Of a DNA stretch of 64,000 bases, positions 23,361 to 34,756 are shown in pieces (the stretch's first letter is position 1; each line of letters starts with the position of its first letter). Source of the DNA: Daedaleopsis sinensis (Eukaryota > Basidiomycota > Agaricomycetes > Polyporales > Polyporaceae); the NCBI GenBank assembly GCA_033807695.1, contig CM066305.1, positions 2,480,001 to 2,544,000 of the forward strand, given 5' to 3'. The notes below the pieces were generated by a model. That model was given only the letters and a program-made list of their open reading frames with translations, had not been told where the DNA came from and searched no databases. The translations under genes were made by a program, and so were the position numbers.

Positions 23361-24193
23361 TCGTGCACACCAACCATTTGTACTCGCTCAGTTCGCTTGG
23401 AAAAATATATTCAAATTGTGTCAAGGTCGTCATCCTGCGCAGCGGCTCAGAGCGGCTCACGTCGAAACGTCGTCCCCATTGTTCATACGCGCGCGACCAG
23501 TGACAACAGCTTAATAACTTTGAAACTCTTCACGTACTCTTGGCGCTGCCTTCAGCTGCGAATGTCCTGCAAGGCACAGATTTGTGAATCCGTAAGTATA
23601 ACAGAACGGACAGAGCACACCGCGGGCACTCTGTGGTCAGAACGATTGTGCACAGCACTGCTGCGCGTATGGAGTCCAGCAGCTGGCGATGATACAGTAT
23701 TGCTGCGGGATTGCCGCCGCAGAACTCTGGGTCAGTGCATTGACATGACTGACACTCGGGATCAAGTCCGACGAGAAATCCTGCCGAGGACATCGATGAG
23801 GACTCGTGCTCGGAATGGAGAGTTCTGCTCGAGTGCTTACTCTACAGACCAAGTACTACGTGGGTAGGACTGGGTTGGATGCTACTTAAACGTTGATTGG
23901 TATCTGACTTACGCTGGGAGATATGATGTGCATTGACGGAGGGGTATAGTGAGAGCAGAGGAGTTGTGGCGGCCCGGTGAACGCGAACGGTCACAGCCGA
24001 GCGCGTCCCCGTACTGGCAGGCTGTGATCAGCCTCGGCAGCTGTCCTCCCTCACGCGCACGTCCAACTTCCAATACATATAAGCATCCTCTGGACCTCGC
24101 TTGCTCCTCCCTTTTCTGCCCTTGACTTGCTCTGCATCGTGCTCTCCGTCCGACCGCGCATCAGCCAGTCAGACATTCAATACGAGCAAGCAA
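23361..24193. promoter_or_regulatory. Intergenic region upstream of C2 gene
   Basis: 833 bp between two genes on the same strand. A TATA-like CATATAAGC lies at about 24,076-24,084, some 115 bp before the C2 gene ATG, in a setting consistent with a core promoter. No other structure seen. Confidence 0.45.
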
Positions 24194-26836
24194 ATGTCCG
24201 ACTCCCGCCACATCGGTACCCTCATCGTCGTCATCTTGAAAGCGGTGTGTGTAGGCCCCCTTCTGCGCCCTTGACTTGCTGCTCACCGCGCAATCCACAT
24301 GTTCCTCACCCCGCACGATGCCTCATCCTGTACCTGCTAAATTGGTCTGTGCCGCCCCCGCCCCCACCCCCGCCGGGTATGCAGAGAAACCTGCCGAATA
24401 AGCGACACATAGGCAAGCAGGACCCATACTGCCAGGTCATCTTCAATGGCGAGAAGCGTCGTACCAAAGCAATCAAGCGTGGCGGACAGCACCCCGAGTG
24501 GGATGAGGAGTTCCGATATGAGCTGTTTGAGGACCTAGATGAGCTCCCCCACGTCCCTGGCGTGGACCCGCCCCCGCCCCCACCGAAGAATGCCGGCAAG
24601 GGCCCGCCAAAGGTCCAAGGCGGCAAATTCATCGCCATCTCGTGCTTTGCAGAGGACCCCCGCGAGCCGGATCTGATAGGGGAGGCGAAGGTCGATCTGA
24701 CGGAGGTGCTTACCAAGGGAGAGACGGACGGTGCGTTCAATTTGTGCGTTGTCTAACCGCGCGGTTGCTCAAGGCTGCGGTCAGAATGGTTCACTATCAT
24801 GCACAAGGACAAGTACTGCGGGGAGGTGTATCTGGAGCTCACGTTCTGGCTGGACGTGCGTGGTATACTGTCTACATTATGAACACACATTGATACTGAC
24901 TCCGGGATCCTGTAGGAACCACCGCCGACCAAAAAGGCCCCTCCGAAGCAGATGAACGGGCAATATGGGGGTCGAGGAACATTTGTGCCTCTCGGAGAAT
25001 CGTCTTCGTCGACATCTTCGATAGATCTGTCACGGTACAGTTCCTTGAGTAGTCGGGACGACATTCGCCGCGAAAACTTGCCTCCGTCATTACGATCGTC
25101 CAATTCCAGACTGGACATATACGTCGCGCCATACGAGACTACACGCTCGCACGACTCATCTATAGATGGAGCTATGAATGACTTCGCAGAGCTCCGGGTG
25201 GATCAGGGTAATAGGAGGTTGAGCATGCCGGTACGTGGCGTCCATACTTCAGTCTGCGCGGGACTCATCTAGGCACGCATAGGTTACCGGCAGCTACCTT
25301 CCGCGACCAACATCTGCTATAGGAACGACACCGGAACCTTCGTACTCCTCTCATAGTCTGCACCAGTCGACCTATTCGGATGGCGGAGGATATCCCTACC
25401 AGCCTTATCACCACGATTCGGCCCCACTCCCAGATCCATACCAACCACCTTACGAGCAGACAGTAACTCCGGCACCATCCAACTTCCACGGTCAAGCTAG
25501 ACCTCGGTACAGCATGCCTCCAACCTCGTCTGGTTTCATGCCTCTGCCGCAGCCATCTGGATTTGTTCCTCTGTCGTCTAATACACCTCAGCCGTCCGGG
25601 TTCTTGCCTCCTCCGTCTGCAACGCCTGCTCCCGGTGGATACGCAGGAGCTATTGTACCTTCTCGGGTGCCTTCTTCAAGTTTTCCTAATTACCCACCCT
25701 CTTCTGTTGCGCCGTCTGGCTTCGTTTCGCAAGGACCCTCGCCGTCGTCGTCTTACCCTGGGCTCTCGCCGTCCCCGTCTCAATATTATCCGCCGCCGCA
25801 AGGTCCGCCACCACCAACATCGTCATATCCTCCTTCCTCATCCTTCTCTTCCACTACTCCGACATCGTCCTATCCTCCACCACCTCCATCCTCCTCATTC
25901 TCCTCCAACACTTCGACATCGTCATATCCTCCACCATCCTCCTCATTTACCACTACTCCGACGTCCTCATATCCTCCACCTCCTCCATCCTCCTCTTTTT
26001 CCTCCACCACTCCAACGTCTTCATTCCCTCAAAATGGCCCTCCCATGTCCTCTTTTCCCCAAGTTCCGCCGCCTCCATCATCTGCACCGCCTAATTCGCA
26101 GCCGTACCCTCATTCACCGTCTACGCCGCTCCCTCACCACTCTTACTCCGCACCACCAGAGCAGCCGTATCCCAATCAACTCACGCACTCCCCGTCTCTT
26201 GACCACGTTCCACCCCCGCCTCCTCTCACCGACAGTCCATCTTCAGGACAGCCGGGAGGGTCTCGGCCGCTCCCTCAGCCAGGACAGTCTCCGCAATATC
26301 CACCGCATGCCCGTCGGCAGTCTTCATTACCTGTCCCTCCGCCCGTCCAGCAAGGCTATTACAATGGCACCCAGAACCAGCCGTCGTTCCCTGCCGCGTC
26401 ACCTTACCAGTCAATACCTCCTCCTCCCCCATTGCCACAGCAACCTCCGCCTCAGTCATCGTTCACGAACGGCCAAGGGCAATTGGCATTGCCAGGTCCT
26501 CCGCCACCCCTTCCGACCTCTTCCTCATTGCAGCCTGGTCAGCATCAACCACCTCCGAAACGGCGGCCTAGTCTCCCAGCGCCCCCTGTCACCTATCAAC
26601 AGCAGCAGTCGGCATTCCAGTCGTTGCCTCCGCCGCCGCCGCCTCCCAGCCTTCCATCGCACTTGCAGTATGAGCCGCATGTTAGCACATTCGCTCCGCC
26701 GAACCAGGCTCAGGCGTACTATCCCGGACCGCCTCCTAGACCCCCGCAGTTCTTCCCTCCTCAGCCCAATCAGCCAACGCAGGGAGGATACTCGCCCCCC
26801 ATTCCTCAAGGCGCTGAGTACAACTACGGCGCGTGA
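24194..26836 (+). CDS. C2-domain protein with long proline-rich tail (Fic1/Inn1-like layout)
   Basis: Five exons, 24194-24244, 24385-24730, 24785-24855, 24916-25230 and 25283-26836, give 778 residues. Residues 8-155 form a C2 domain: GTLIVVILKARNLPNKR, the calcium-loop type KQDPYC, HPEWDEEFR, and EVYLELTFWL at the end. A Pro/Gly insertion (VDPPPPPPKNAGKGPP) sits in one loop. From about 270 the protein is almost all Pro, Ser, Gln, Tyr and Gly, with repeated SSYPPPPPSSSF units, which are probable SH3 or profilin ligands. The layout, an N-terminal C2 followed by a proline-rich tail, matches fungal ingression proteins Inn1/Fic1, which act with Cyk3 and F-BAR proteins at the division septum. Assignment to that group is inference from architecture. 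Confidence 0.85.
25800..26060 (+). repeat. Degenerate Ser/Pro-Tyr coding repeats in the C2 gene
   Basis: Several imperfect copies of a unit encoding (T)SSYPPPPPSSSFSS(T/N)T occur back to back in the proline-rich tail. The DNA is built of TCCTCC, CCACCTCC and TCATCC blocks, so length variation between strains is likely. Confidence 0.7.
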
Positions 26837-27290
26837 TCGGTAGCAAAAACGTCGCTCGAATCGTCATGTCGTGATTCCTGTCCACTACACAACTTCAGGA
26901 TCCTGTAGCAGTTACCTCTCTATCAAGTCTTGTCTATATATTATTGGTCATCTTTACGGACAGTCCCCGCTATCGTCGCACCTACTCTCGAACGCTACCA
27001 GATGTCAACGTTGACTTATCTCCTCGTCCATACGCACAACATCGCATAACATTTATCCATACGTATCTCGCAAGCAAACCTCTCATACTATAGAGTCAAT
27101 GTCCGTCTATGTTTTCAGTACAGCCAGACATGGTCCGACCGGGTTGTAGAGTGAATGGGGGACATCCTAGAGTCAGTGTAGTATGTACAGCGGTCAACGA
27201 CATGCTACAAAAGTGTGTAGAGGCAAGTGAATCCTCCGGGCTAGTACCTGTAGTCGTCACAACATATGTAACACCCCAAGTAATCATGCA
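26837..27290. other. Convergent 3' region
   Basis: 454 bp between two gene ends. AT-richer than the genes. No coding signal. Confidence 0.5.
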
Positions 27291-27896
27291 TCATGACGAC
27301 GGTTGTGCGCTGGCGGCAGCAGCTTGAGCCCGTTCCACCTCGGCCACAGCGGCGTCCGTGCGTGCGCGCTCCGCTTTCCACTTCGCGATCTCCGTCTCGG
27401 TCGCGACGAGCCCGCGGCGCGCGAGGTCGATGCGGGCCTCGCGCCGGATGCTGTTTTCGCGCAGACGCTGCTCGAGCTCGTACTTTTGCAGCGCACCCTC
27501 GGCGTGGAGACACATTCCGAGCACGCCGCCTGAACGGGCGGAGCAGCAGGGGTGGATGGGTTGTTCGTGTTGAGCGTGCATGTAAACAAACAAGATTGGG
27601 GATGGGGTGACGGGTATGAGGACCAAGTGGAACGGGTAGGGAGAGCAGAGCGACTCAACCGATTGTGACAATCCAGGCTTTTAGAGGGAGTGTCTGTCTC
27701 CTACACAAGATGGAGTTATACACATGAGCTCGTCTTCCGACTAGGTTTCTTTGAATACCACGCACCGGAATGTCGGCCACGAGTAGTGTCCGATGGCTGC
27801 AAGCCCCGCAGCGACCGTACCGTACTGCGCGAAGCCCCGCACGCCCGCCCGGACCTGGATCTGGTATGCCTCCTCGACGTCTTTGCGGCGCTGCAT
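27291..27896 (-). CDS. Small two-span membrane protein, possibly Rcf2/HIG1-related
   Basis: Exons 27896-27766, 27700-27660 and 27529-27291 give 136 residues. The protein begins MQRRKDVEEAYQIQVRAG. It has two hydrophobic segments (about residues 22-40 and 51-70) separated by a basic WPTFRRQTLPLKAW loop, then a charged helix rich in Arg, Glu and Ala. The pattern of a Gly-containing first span, a P-x-(F/Y)-R-R loop, an LPLK second span and a trailing AExAL helix resembles the N-terminal half of fungal Rcf2, a respiratory supercomplex factor. Similarity is only by eye and the HIG1 hallmark is not clear, so a mitochondrial role is tentative. The 5' end could lie in a further upstream exon. Confidence 0.7.
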
Positions 27897-28285
27897 GGTC
27901 GTCTCGTCACGGTTATCTGGCGGTCAAGCGGATGATTCGGAGGTGTGTGGGTGCCGTGCGGCGCCTGGAGATTCGTAAATAAGAGAGAGACTGACGGTGG
28001 ACGTTGAGGGAGGGCGAGACAGAAGGAGCGAGCGGTTCGCTATATACGAGCTGTTAATAGTCAATTCGGAATGAGTGTCACCGTGTATGATCGGGCGCAC
28101 GGTCCGGACCGCGGTCTATGGGCCTCCTCCGGTGCTGCCCGACCTGTGCTCGGGCACCTGCCCAACGGGCCACAAATCTCTGACAAGCCATTGGAGAAGT
28201 ATAGACGCTACAGGATGAGGTCGTAGAAGCTCAGCTTAAGTTATAAAATAATTAACATCTTCCGCACACAGACATAATCCACCGT
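27897..28285. other. Intergenic region upstream of the small membrane protein
   Basis: 389 bp between two genes on the minus strand. It must hold the promoter of the small membrane protein and the 3' end of the WD40 gene. No element recognised. Confidence 0.4.
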
Positions 28286-30648
28286 TCAACACTCCGGCCG
28301 AGCATATTGCAAGGAAACGAGCTGATGATCCTCTGAACAGACCATCATGTGCGTGCCGTCGAACTTGACTTGAGTCGCTTTCCTGCCTGGGAAACACTCC
28401 ACCTATACACCGGATGTGGTTCAGACAGATATCCAACATGCGCGATGAATACCGACTCACCGTGGTGAAAGGATCAACCGGTTTACGCAGATCCCAGAGA
28501 CGCACGCAGCCGTCACGTTCGCTTCCACCGCAAGCAAAGACGTCGCCCCGCAGCCCCCCTGAGAATCACGTTGTTACAGTTAATCAGTGATTGATGCGAG
28601 GTTGATGACTCGAAATGCTGCTAGATACCTCGTGTGTATCGTCCATGAACCTTGTTGTTGTGATATCCGAACCTCACCACGGGTGACGTAGGAACCAGAC
28701 GAAGATCCCGCACCTCGAACTGCAGCTCTCGGTGACCAATCTACAGGCCAAGATACCAACTCAGGATTTGCCCAGGCGCCGTCTGTGCAAACACTCACCT
28801 CGAGCAGTGTACAAAAGGGCGAGCTCGCGGGGTGGACATTGTAGATTGAGTTGGAGAGCTTCAACAGGTTGATAACTCGCTCTGCAGACATGTCATATAT
28901 CGACATGCTGCAGTCCGCGCTACCGGAGAGCAACTTGTGACTTGTGTCTTGGATAGCTAGAAGCGACTGGACGACGGATGTATGTTTGATGGCGAGAAGA
29001 GTGGGAACTGCGTGATAGTCGTCGGGCAGCGACCATGAATGTACGAGATGGTCGTATCCGCCAGTTGCGAATGAGCCCGGTTGTGCTGTTGCACATATAG
29101 CGCTTATGCCACCCTTCTTGTCAGGTTGGACAGGCCGATCACAAGTACCCAAATCCAAAACCTTCGAGAAAGAAGACTTGTTAACCATCATAGGGGGTAA
29201 TATGAAAACGGAAACATACCTTCCTGTCTTTGATACGTAGGAACGAGAGTTGTTGCGTTTCGCCGACCCGTCCGAGTACAACGACCTCGCCGTCCGGGTG
29301 TGCCAAAAGACAACCATCGTCGACATGCTGTCGGGAACTTTCTCCGGACGCTGTCCGTAGCGCGATAGATCGGAGAGGAGCCTTGTCCACTAGATCGATT
29401 GACCCACGCATGGTGACGCTAAGTGTGTTGCGCGAGTTCAGGTTGAGCAATCGGCGGGGTTTGTCGTTCGAGTCCATACGCATCTGGATCACCTCCAGCA
29501 GATCCGGCGCAGACGATTCAGTGTTGTATACATCGTCGGAGAACTCCATCGGCATGAAAGAGACATTGGGAACGTTCGATGGACCGACGTCAAGTCGATT
29601 CAGCGGACTAGAAAATGAGGACTTGTCATTGGCAGTCAAGAATCCTGCGGTATGATCATACTTACGGCGTTGAGGGAGTAGCGCCGGAGCGCCGGCGGAG
29701 AGGCAGAAGAAACTTCAGCTTCCCAGAACGAAAACTAGGAGCACGTTTGAAGGTAGAGGAGACGGTCTCGGTAGAGACAGTTAGGGAAGCCATGGGCAAT
29801 GGTGCATCAAGCTGCATTTGGGAGTCAATTTGCGTTGAGATGTTCGGCTCAGGACTAGACAAAGGTCGAGAGACTGCTGGCGGTGACTCTAACGATGTCG
29901 TGTCGCAACGAAGCGAAGGCTGGAGTAGTGGAGATGATGGTTCTTCCTTCGCCGGATTCGTTATGGTCAAGTCGTCAATAGGCCCAGATAGTCCGCATGT
30001 AAGATAATCCGTGTACAATGGGTCAAAGGGCCCTCTGTTCGCTCCTTGTTCGAACTGAACAGCACCCGGAGTCGCAGGGAGTGCGTTGTAGGCGTCCATT
30101 TGTGCATGTCTCGAATCCGTTAGCCGTGGTCGCCATTGTCTCGCGACGGGCCTATGATCGGGTAGCAGACCTGGCTGTGGTTCTTCCTACTCATAAATGT
30201 GTCAATTTCAAGAGAGAATAGGTGCACTCAAGCATACCTTCCTCGAGCCTTTATAGCCGGAAGGTTCGCGTGCACTATAAGGATTGTCATGAGACTGACG
30301 AAAAGTCCCTGGCGTATCCGTATTATTTCTATCAGGATGTTCGAGCTTCGGTTTCTTGAACTGCCGTCCATGATGCTGCCTACTACCACCTGATTTCCCT
30401 CTGCGACGCCCTGCCGGCGTGTGGTGGGAGTGGTATGGTTCGGCACTCGAGCGCGACCTTTCTCCACGCACCGGCATATGCGAACGACTCGCTCCACGAC
30501 CAGCACCACGACTACTGTTGCTGCTCGCAGCACCTCTTCCTCGATGGGGTCCCACAGGAGGCTGAATTGTCCGGATGGTGGGGACGATCGTGTTCCCTTT
30601 GCGAGAATGACGCACTTCGTTCGGTTGAGCATCTTCCGTGTAAGGCAT
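28286..30648 (-). CDS. WD40-repeat protein A (left member of head-to-head pair)
   Basis: Exons 30648-30238, 30186-29666, 29607-29220, 29161-28799, 28740-28629, 28558-28461 and 28402-28286 give 669 residues. The first 270 residues are disordered, with an RGRG-type Arg/Gly/Ser patch at about 35-75 (possible RNA-binding RGG region). Next comes a conserved segment, PSNVPNVSFMPMEF, RRLLNLNSRNTLSVTMRGSIDLVD, and HHVDDGCLLA-type sequence. Then a short beta-propeller: GGISAICATAQPGSFATGGYDHLVHSWSL, LLSGSADCSMSIYDM, GHRELQFEVRDLR, DGCVRLWDLRKP. The WD dipeptide and GG-x-D-x-x-V-x-x-W pattern define WD40 blades. I know of no assigned function. It shares residues and domain order with the gene on the opposite strand. 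Confidence 0.88.
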
Positions 30649-30720
30649 GGTACATGCGAAGTGCGGGGACGAGCAGTACTGTATTGCGGACGTCGACCAT
30701 CGAAGAGGACCCTAGACGAG
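30649..30720. promoter_or_regulatory. 72-bp bidirectional promoter between WD40 paralogues
   Basis: Only 72 bp separate the two outward start codons. Both untranslated leaders and the core promoters must lie in or overlap this spacer and the adjacent coding sequence, unless an unseen upstream exon exists. No TATA box visible. Confidence 0.6.
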
Positions 30721-33700
30721 ATGGAAGAAACGCAAGTGTCTCAGCCACCGGCACTGTTGTCGGTAACTTCGGTTACAGTATTGGGCGCCTATCCTAGCCA
30801 TTGCTTGCCATTCTCCACCAACTCTCGAGGCCGTTTCGGTCAACGGGGGATGAATCTTCCACTGAAACGCCCTCCTTCTCCCCTACCACACCGTCTAGAT
30901 GCTATCAGACGCATTCGCCTCACAGATGCAACACACCAGGACAACCTCAAAGACGAGTCCAAGCCGGAAGCAGCCGGTGACTACCCCGTCCGACATGGAC
31001 AAGAGGTGCTATCCCTCTCACCGTCGCTACACACCGATTTAAGGCACGAGAGAATCAACGATCTCATCCTTGAAACGACATCTCGTCTCGCGCGCGAGGG
31101 CAAACGGCTTGTACGTGCCCCGAGGCTATTGTGAGTAAGCCTGAGTGTCCTCGAACTCGCGCGGGAGATGCTGAGTGCAGGGACGTGAGATCGGACGGGA
31201 TTGCATTCGACTGGTGCGTCAGCTGTACCTGCCTTCTACTCACGAGACCTGCTCATACTACCATTTACTGCCCAGGACTTCCGATGCGACCGCACGGAAT
31301 GAAGACATGAGAAGTCTGTTGTCTGTGTAGGTTTTCACTCGGACACTCCCCACGGTTTGTCGCACTCATTCTTTGCCTCTATCATGCAGTGCAGGCATAC
31401 GGTCCGGAGATCTTGAGAGAGTGCTACTCCGAGCTACTCCCGTACCTGGCGGACCATCCGGTGCTACTTTTGAAGATCTCCGAGTCCAAGACTTCGGCGA
31501 CCTGAGCGTTCTCTCTTCAACTCCGAATACACCATCTCAGAGGGGAAAGTCGCTCACAACGGATGCCGGGGACTCTGCGAACCCTATCGTCATCGACGAT
31601 GACGAAGACGATGTGCAAGTGGTTCCAACAGTGTGCCAACAGACATCCGTGCAAGACAGTGACTTAGTGCCATGTAGCTCAGGCCAGCCCCTTCGGCCTA
31701 CGCATCTGTGTGAGATGACTCCTGTCGAGAATCAGTCGCCGTTGTCCCTTGCGAATGAAGAAACCTATCAGAACGAGGTACATACTCAAGCAACGTTCGT
31801 ACCTCCAATTCGCCGTATCTGCAGATCACATTGACAACTCCTCGCCTATCCCAGCACATCTAACAATTCATTCTTAGTCTTAAGTTATGAATCTCAGTCT
31901 GCATCCTCTCCCAGGACGTCCCCAGTTGACGACCCAACCAAGTCTATCTCGCTCGATGACGAAAGCCCTAGCATTGCTGACATCCACGCGTGTTCTTCCC
32001 ACAACCACAAGGACGACCCGAGGTCCGATATGCGGGTCAGTTCGGGTACACAGCGAGCAGAGTATGGGGAGTGGAAGGCCCTCGCGGAAGATTCTAGCGA
32101 TGCTGAGATGGAAAATGAGCGTCCGTCCAGCAGAGAGCCGTCGGAGGATAGGGCTTTTCCCCAGCTGCCGTCTCTTCACGCAGTCCCCGGTCTTCCTTTT
32201 CTTCCCCATAGCTACGACGCGTCAAGCCTCACTTTACTGGACTCATCTGCATCGGCTCCTGGTCCTTCTCGGACCGGCTCTCATCCATCCCGCACCGAAC
32301 GCGGGATTTCAACTCCGTCTCGAGTCCCACCATTGCCTCGCTGGAAGCCTTATCAACCCAAACAAGCTCTCGAAAGTTCGGGGGCTGTTACTCCTGATAG
32401 CAGTCCCCCTCCCCGTAGATTGGGCCGACGAAGATTGATATCCAACCTCCACAGTGGTGACCTTTCCGAAGATGATTCTGATGTCTACAGCAGACACAAG
32501 GTTGGAAAACCCCAGGCGCCTCCTCCGAGATCGGGAGAAGGGTCCCGGAACCTTCACAAAGTCCACTCCGACGGTACGAGGGCCCCGCGCTTCAAGCACC
32601 GTGCTGCGGACAACTCCCGCAGACCCCGTTCCGCCTCTGAATCCAGTAGGAGGACTGACTCCAGCTCGGAGGACGAAGATGAGAACGATCACGCGGCTAC
32701 CCCTGCCATTGCGTCCGGGCACACGGTAGTCATCCCTAAAGCAAGTTATGCGCGAGGAAGGAGGCTATTAGCGCCTGCCGACCGTGATCAGCCGCTCACA
32801 ACGATCCTTATGCGTGGTGAGGCGCATTTCGTTGATCAAAACCGAAGGTGAGCTACACAATCTCGTCTATTGCTATCTAAACGTCAGATGGTGGCTGTAC
32901 AGGACCAGAATATCGACTTGGTCACTCCCCGTTGAGGACGACACCCGCCATGTCGAGGACGCATGTCTCATAGGCGACGACACGGTCATTGTCGGATACA
33001 ATAAAGGACCCTGCCAGGTGTCCTCAATTCCCGTTGGAGAAGATCAGGTACGAGACGCCTCCGCCTTGCGATGTACTTGTAGCGTCCGCACCGTATCGAT
33101 CTCATCTACAAAGCACACTCGATTGTAAATGAAAATCCCAGCGCTGGAAGGTCGTACCCCAATCGAGGGATTGCGTCTCTCGCATCTGTAGCGCCCGATA
33201 GCTTTCTGTCAGGCGGACACGACAAGACGGTGCATCATTGGAGGCTCGGGCGCTCCAGAGGCCGGAGTAAGGACCGACAGAGCCTTTCTGTCAGTTCAGT
33301 ACGCATCCCGACGAACCACACGCAAGCTGTTCAAGCTTTAGCCTACTGCGGGTGGAACGAGACAGTGTATTCGGCCGCCGGGGACCGTATCGCGACCACC
33401 AAGCTCACCGCGCTGGCCTTCACAGAGTCGGAGCGCGTTTCAGGGAAGATCACGCAGGTGCATGTGCATCCGCAAGACCCCCGCCTCGTTGCGCTCGAGG
33501 TATGTGATTGGTCCAAGCAAGCGGTTTCTTCGTCATACTACTGTCATACTCGACGCTTCAGTGCATGACCTGCAATGAGAGCCTCGCCTAACCGGTCCCG
33601 TTGCAGGTCGACCATATGGACCGCCAGGTGCACCTCTACGACATTCGAGAAGGCGGATTCGCGCGCCAGCCGTGGCTCGAGTTTGGATATCGCCCACTCG

Positions 33701-34133
33701 CTCCTAAGGCGAGCCGCAGCGGCGCGAGCACCTCCTCCATTCCGAAATCAGGGTCCCGATACACCCGGGGCTCGACGAGCCACTCGCTCTTCGCGCGCGG
33801 CTACGGCGATGGGGCCGTCATGGTCTGGGATTTCCGGAACGGTGCACAGAAGGTGCGTGCACGTGTCCCCAAGCAGCCTCCCGGCTCGCAATGTATTATC
33901 ATGGCGGCAGCAGTGTCTCCGCTCCCCAGAACCCGTTCGTCCCGAACAAGCACCGCACCTGCCGCTACCGATCGCCTGCTGACTGCTGCCGTCTATCCAT
34001 ACAGAAGGTGCGCGAGCGGTTCCAGTTCCAGCGGCCGGCCGAAGTCGCACATACCGTCCTCGCAGGCTCCGATGTGATCGCGTACGGAGGGCACTCGCTA
34101 ACGTTCTGGAGCATGCTCGCTCCCAGCGCGTGA
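30721..34133 (+). CDS. WD40-repeat protein B (right member of head-to-head pair)
   Basis: Exons 30721-31130, 31181-31213, 31276-31326, 31390-31777, 31898-32847, 32888-33047, 33083-33499, 33607-33852 and 34005-34133 give 927 residues. About 600 N-terminal residues are disordered and Ser/Pro/Arg-rich. They include NPIVIDDDEDD at about 229-239, a textbook SUMO-interacting motif. The C-terminal part is a WD40 propeller: TRISTWSLPVEDD, DDTVIVGYNKG, SFLSGGHDKTVHHWRL, a DRQVHLYDIR blade, and YGDGAVMVWDFRN. Blade order and the HVHP, RYTRG and VxxYDxR motifs parallel protein A, indicating a shared origin. The propeller resembles some WD40 proteins that recognise modified histones or ubiquitin ligase substrates, but no specific role can be given. 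Confidence 0.88.
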
Positions 34134-34756
34134 GTCGGTCGGTTGTAGGAGGCACCAGGAGCAGGGACCGCGGCTCGACCCACGGCTAGGGACGCGGTGG
34201 CGTGTGCGTGTCGTTTGTGGTCGCGTCGGAGTACGGACGAGCCTTCAGGCAGCGGAGGTCGTAATTGCATCCTCTTCTTCCTGCCTTCCTGTCTTCTGTG
34301 GCTGCTGCGACTTTGCAGGAGGATGCGCGTCCAGATTAGCAATGATCGCGTTTGGGTCTGCCACATGCCCACGGGATGCGCCTCGCGTACAGTGCGAGCG
34401 TTCTGCGTCTTCTCTTGGAAGACGCATGTCCGGCATGCCACATGTGAAGAGTGATTCTATGCTGTTTGGGCGTGCGCGCGAGGACAAGTAGGTTGATACA
34501 CGGAGATGCAGGGGTTTAGGGCGACTTCCACCGCTCTCGTTCGGCACGAGCACGCACCCGAATGCAGACTGCCAACGTCAACACCACAGAACGCTCTCAG
34601 GAAGTCCCGTGTCGAGTCGAACGAACACCAGATATCGTCGTACGTACATATTATACAAACGCTGAGGTACAGCGGCATTACGGGCCATCTATCGTCCTGA
34701 ATACAAGTCCACCGGGAGCGCGTAACGATAAGATGCGACGCTGGATAGGTCGCTCT
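34134..34756. other. Convergent 3' region
   Basis: 623 bp between the WD40 gene stop and the end of the M28 gene. Open frames here are short and unsupported. Confidence 0.5.

Noticed and set aside
25563..26843. 426-codon frame overlapping the C2 gene tail
   Set aside because: It is the +1 frame of the Pro-rich repeats, rich in Arg/Leu/His as expected from reading CCT/TCC repeats out of frame.
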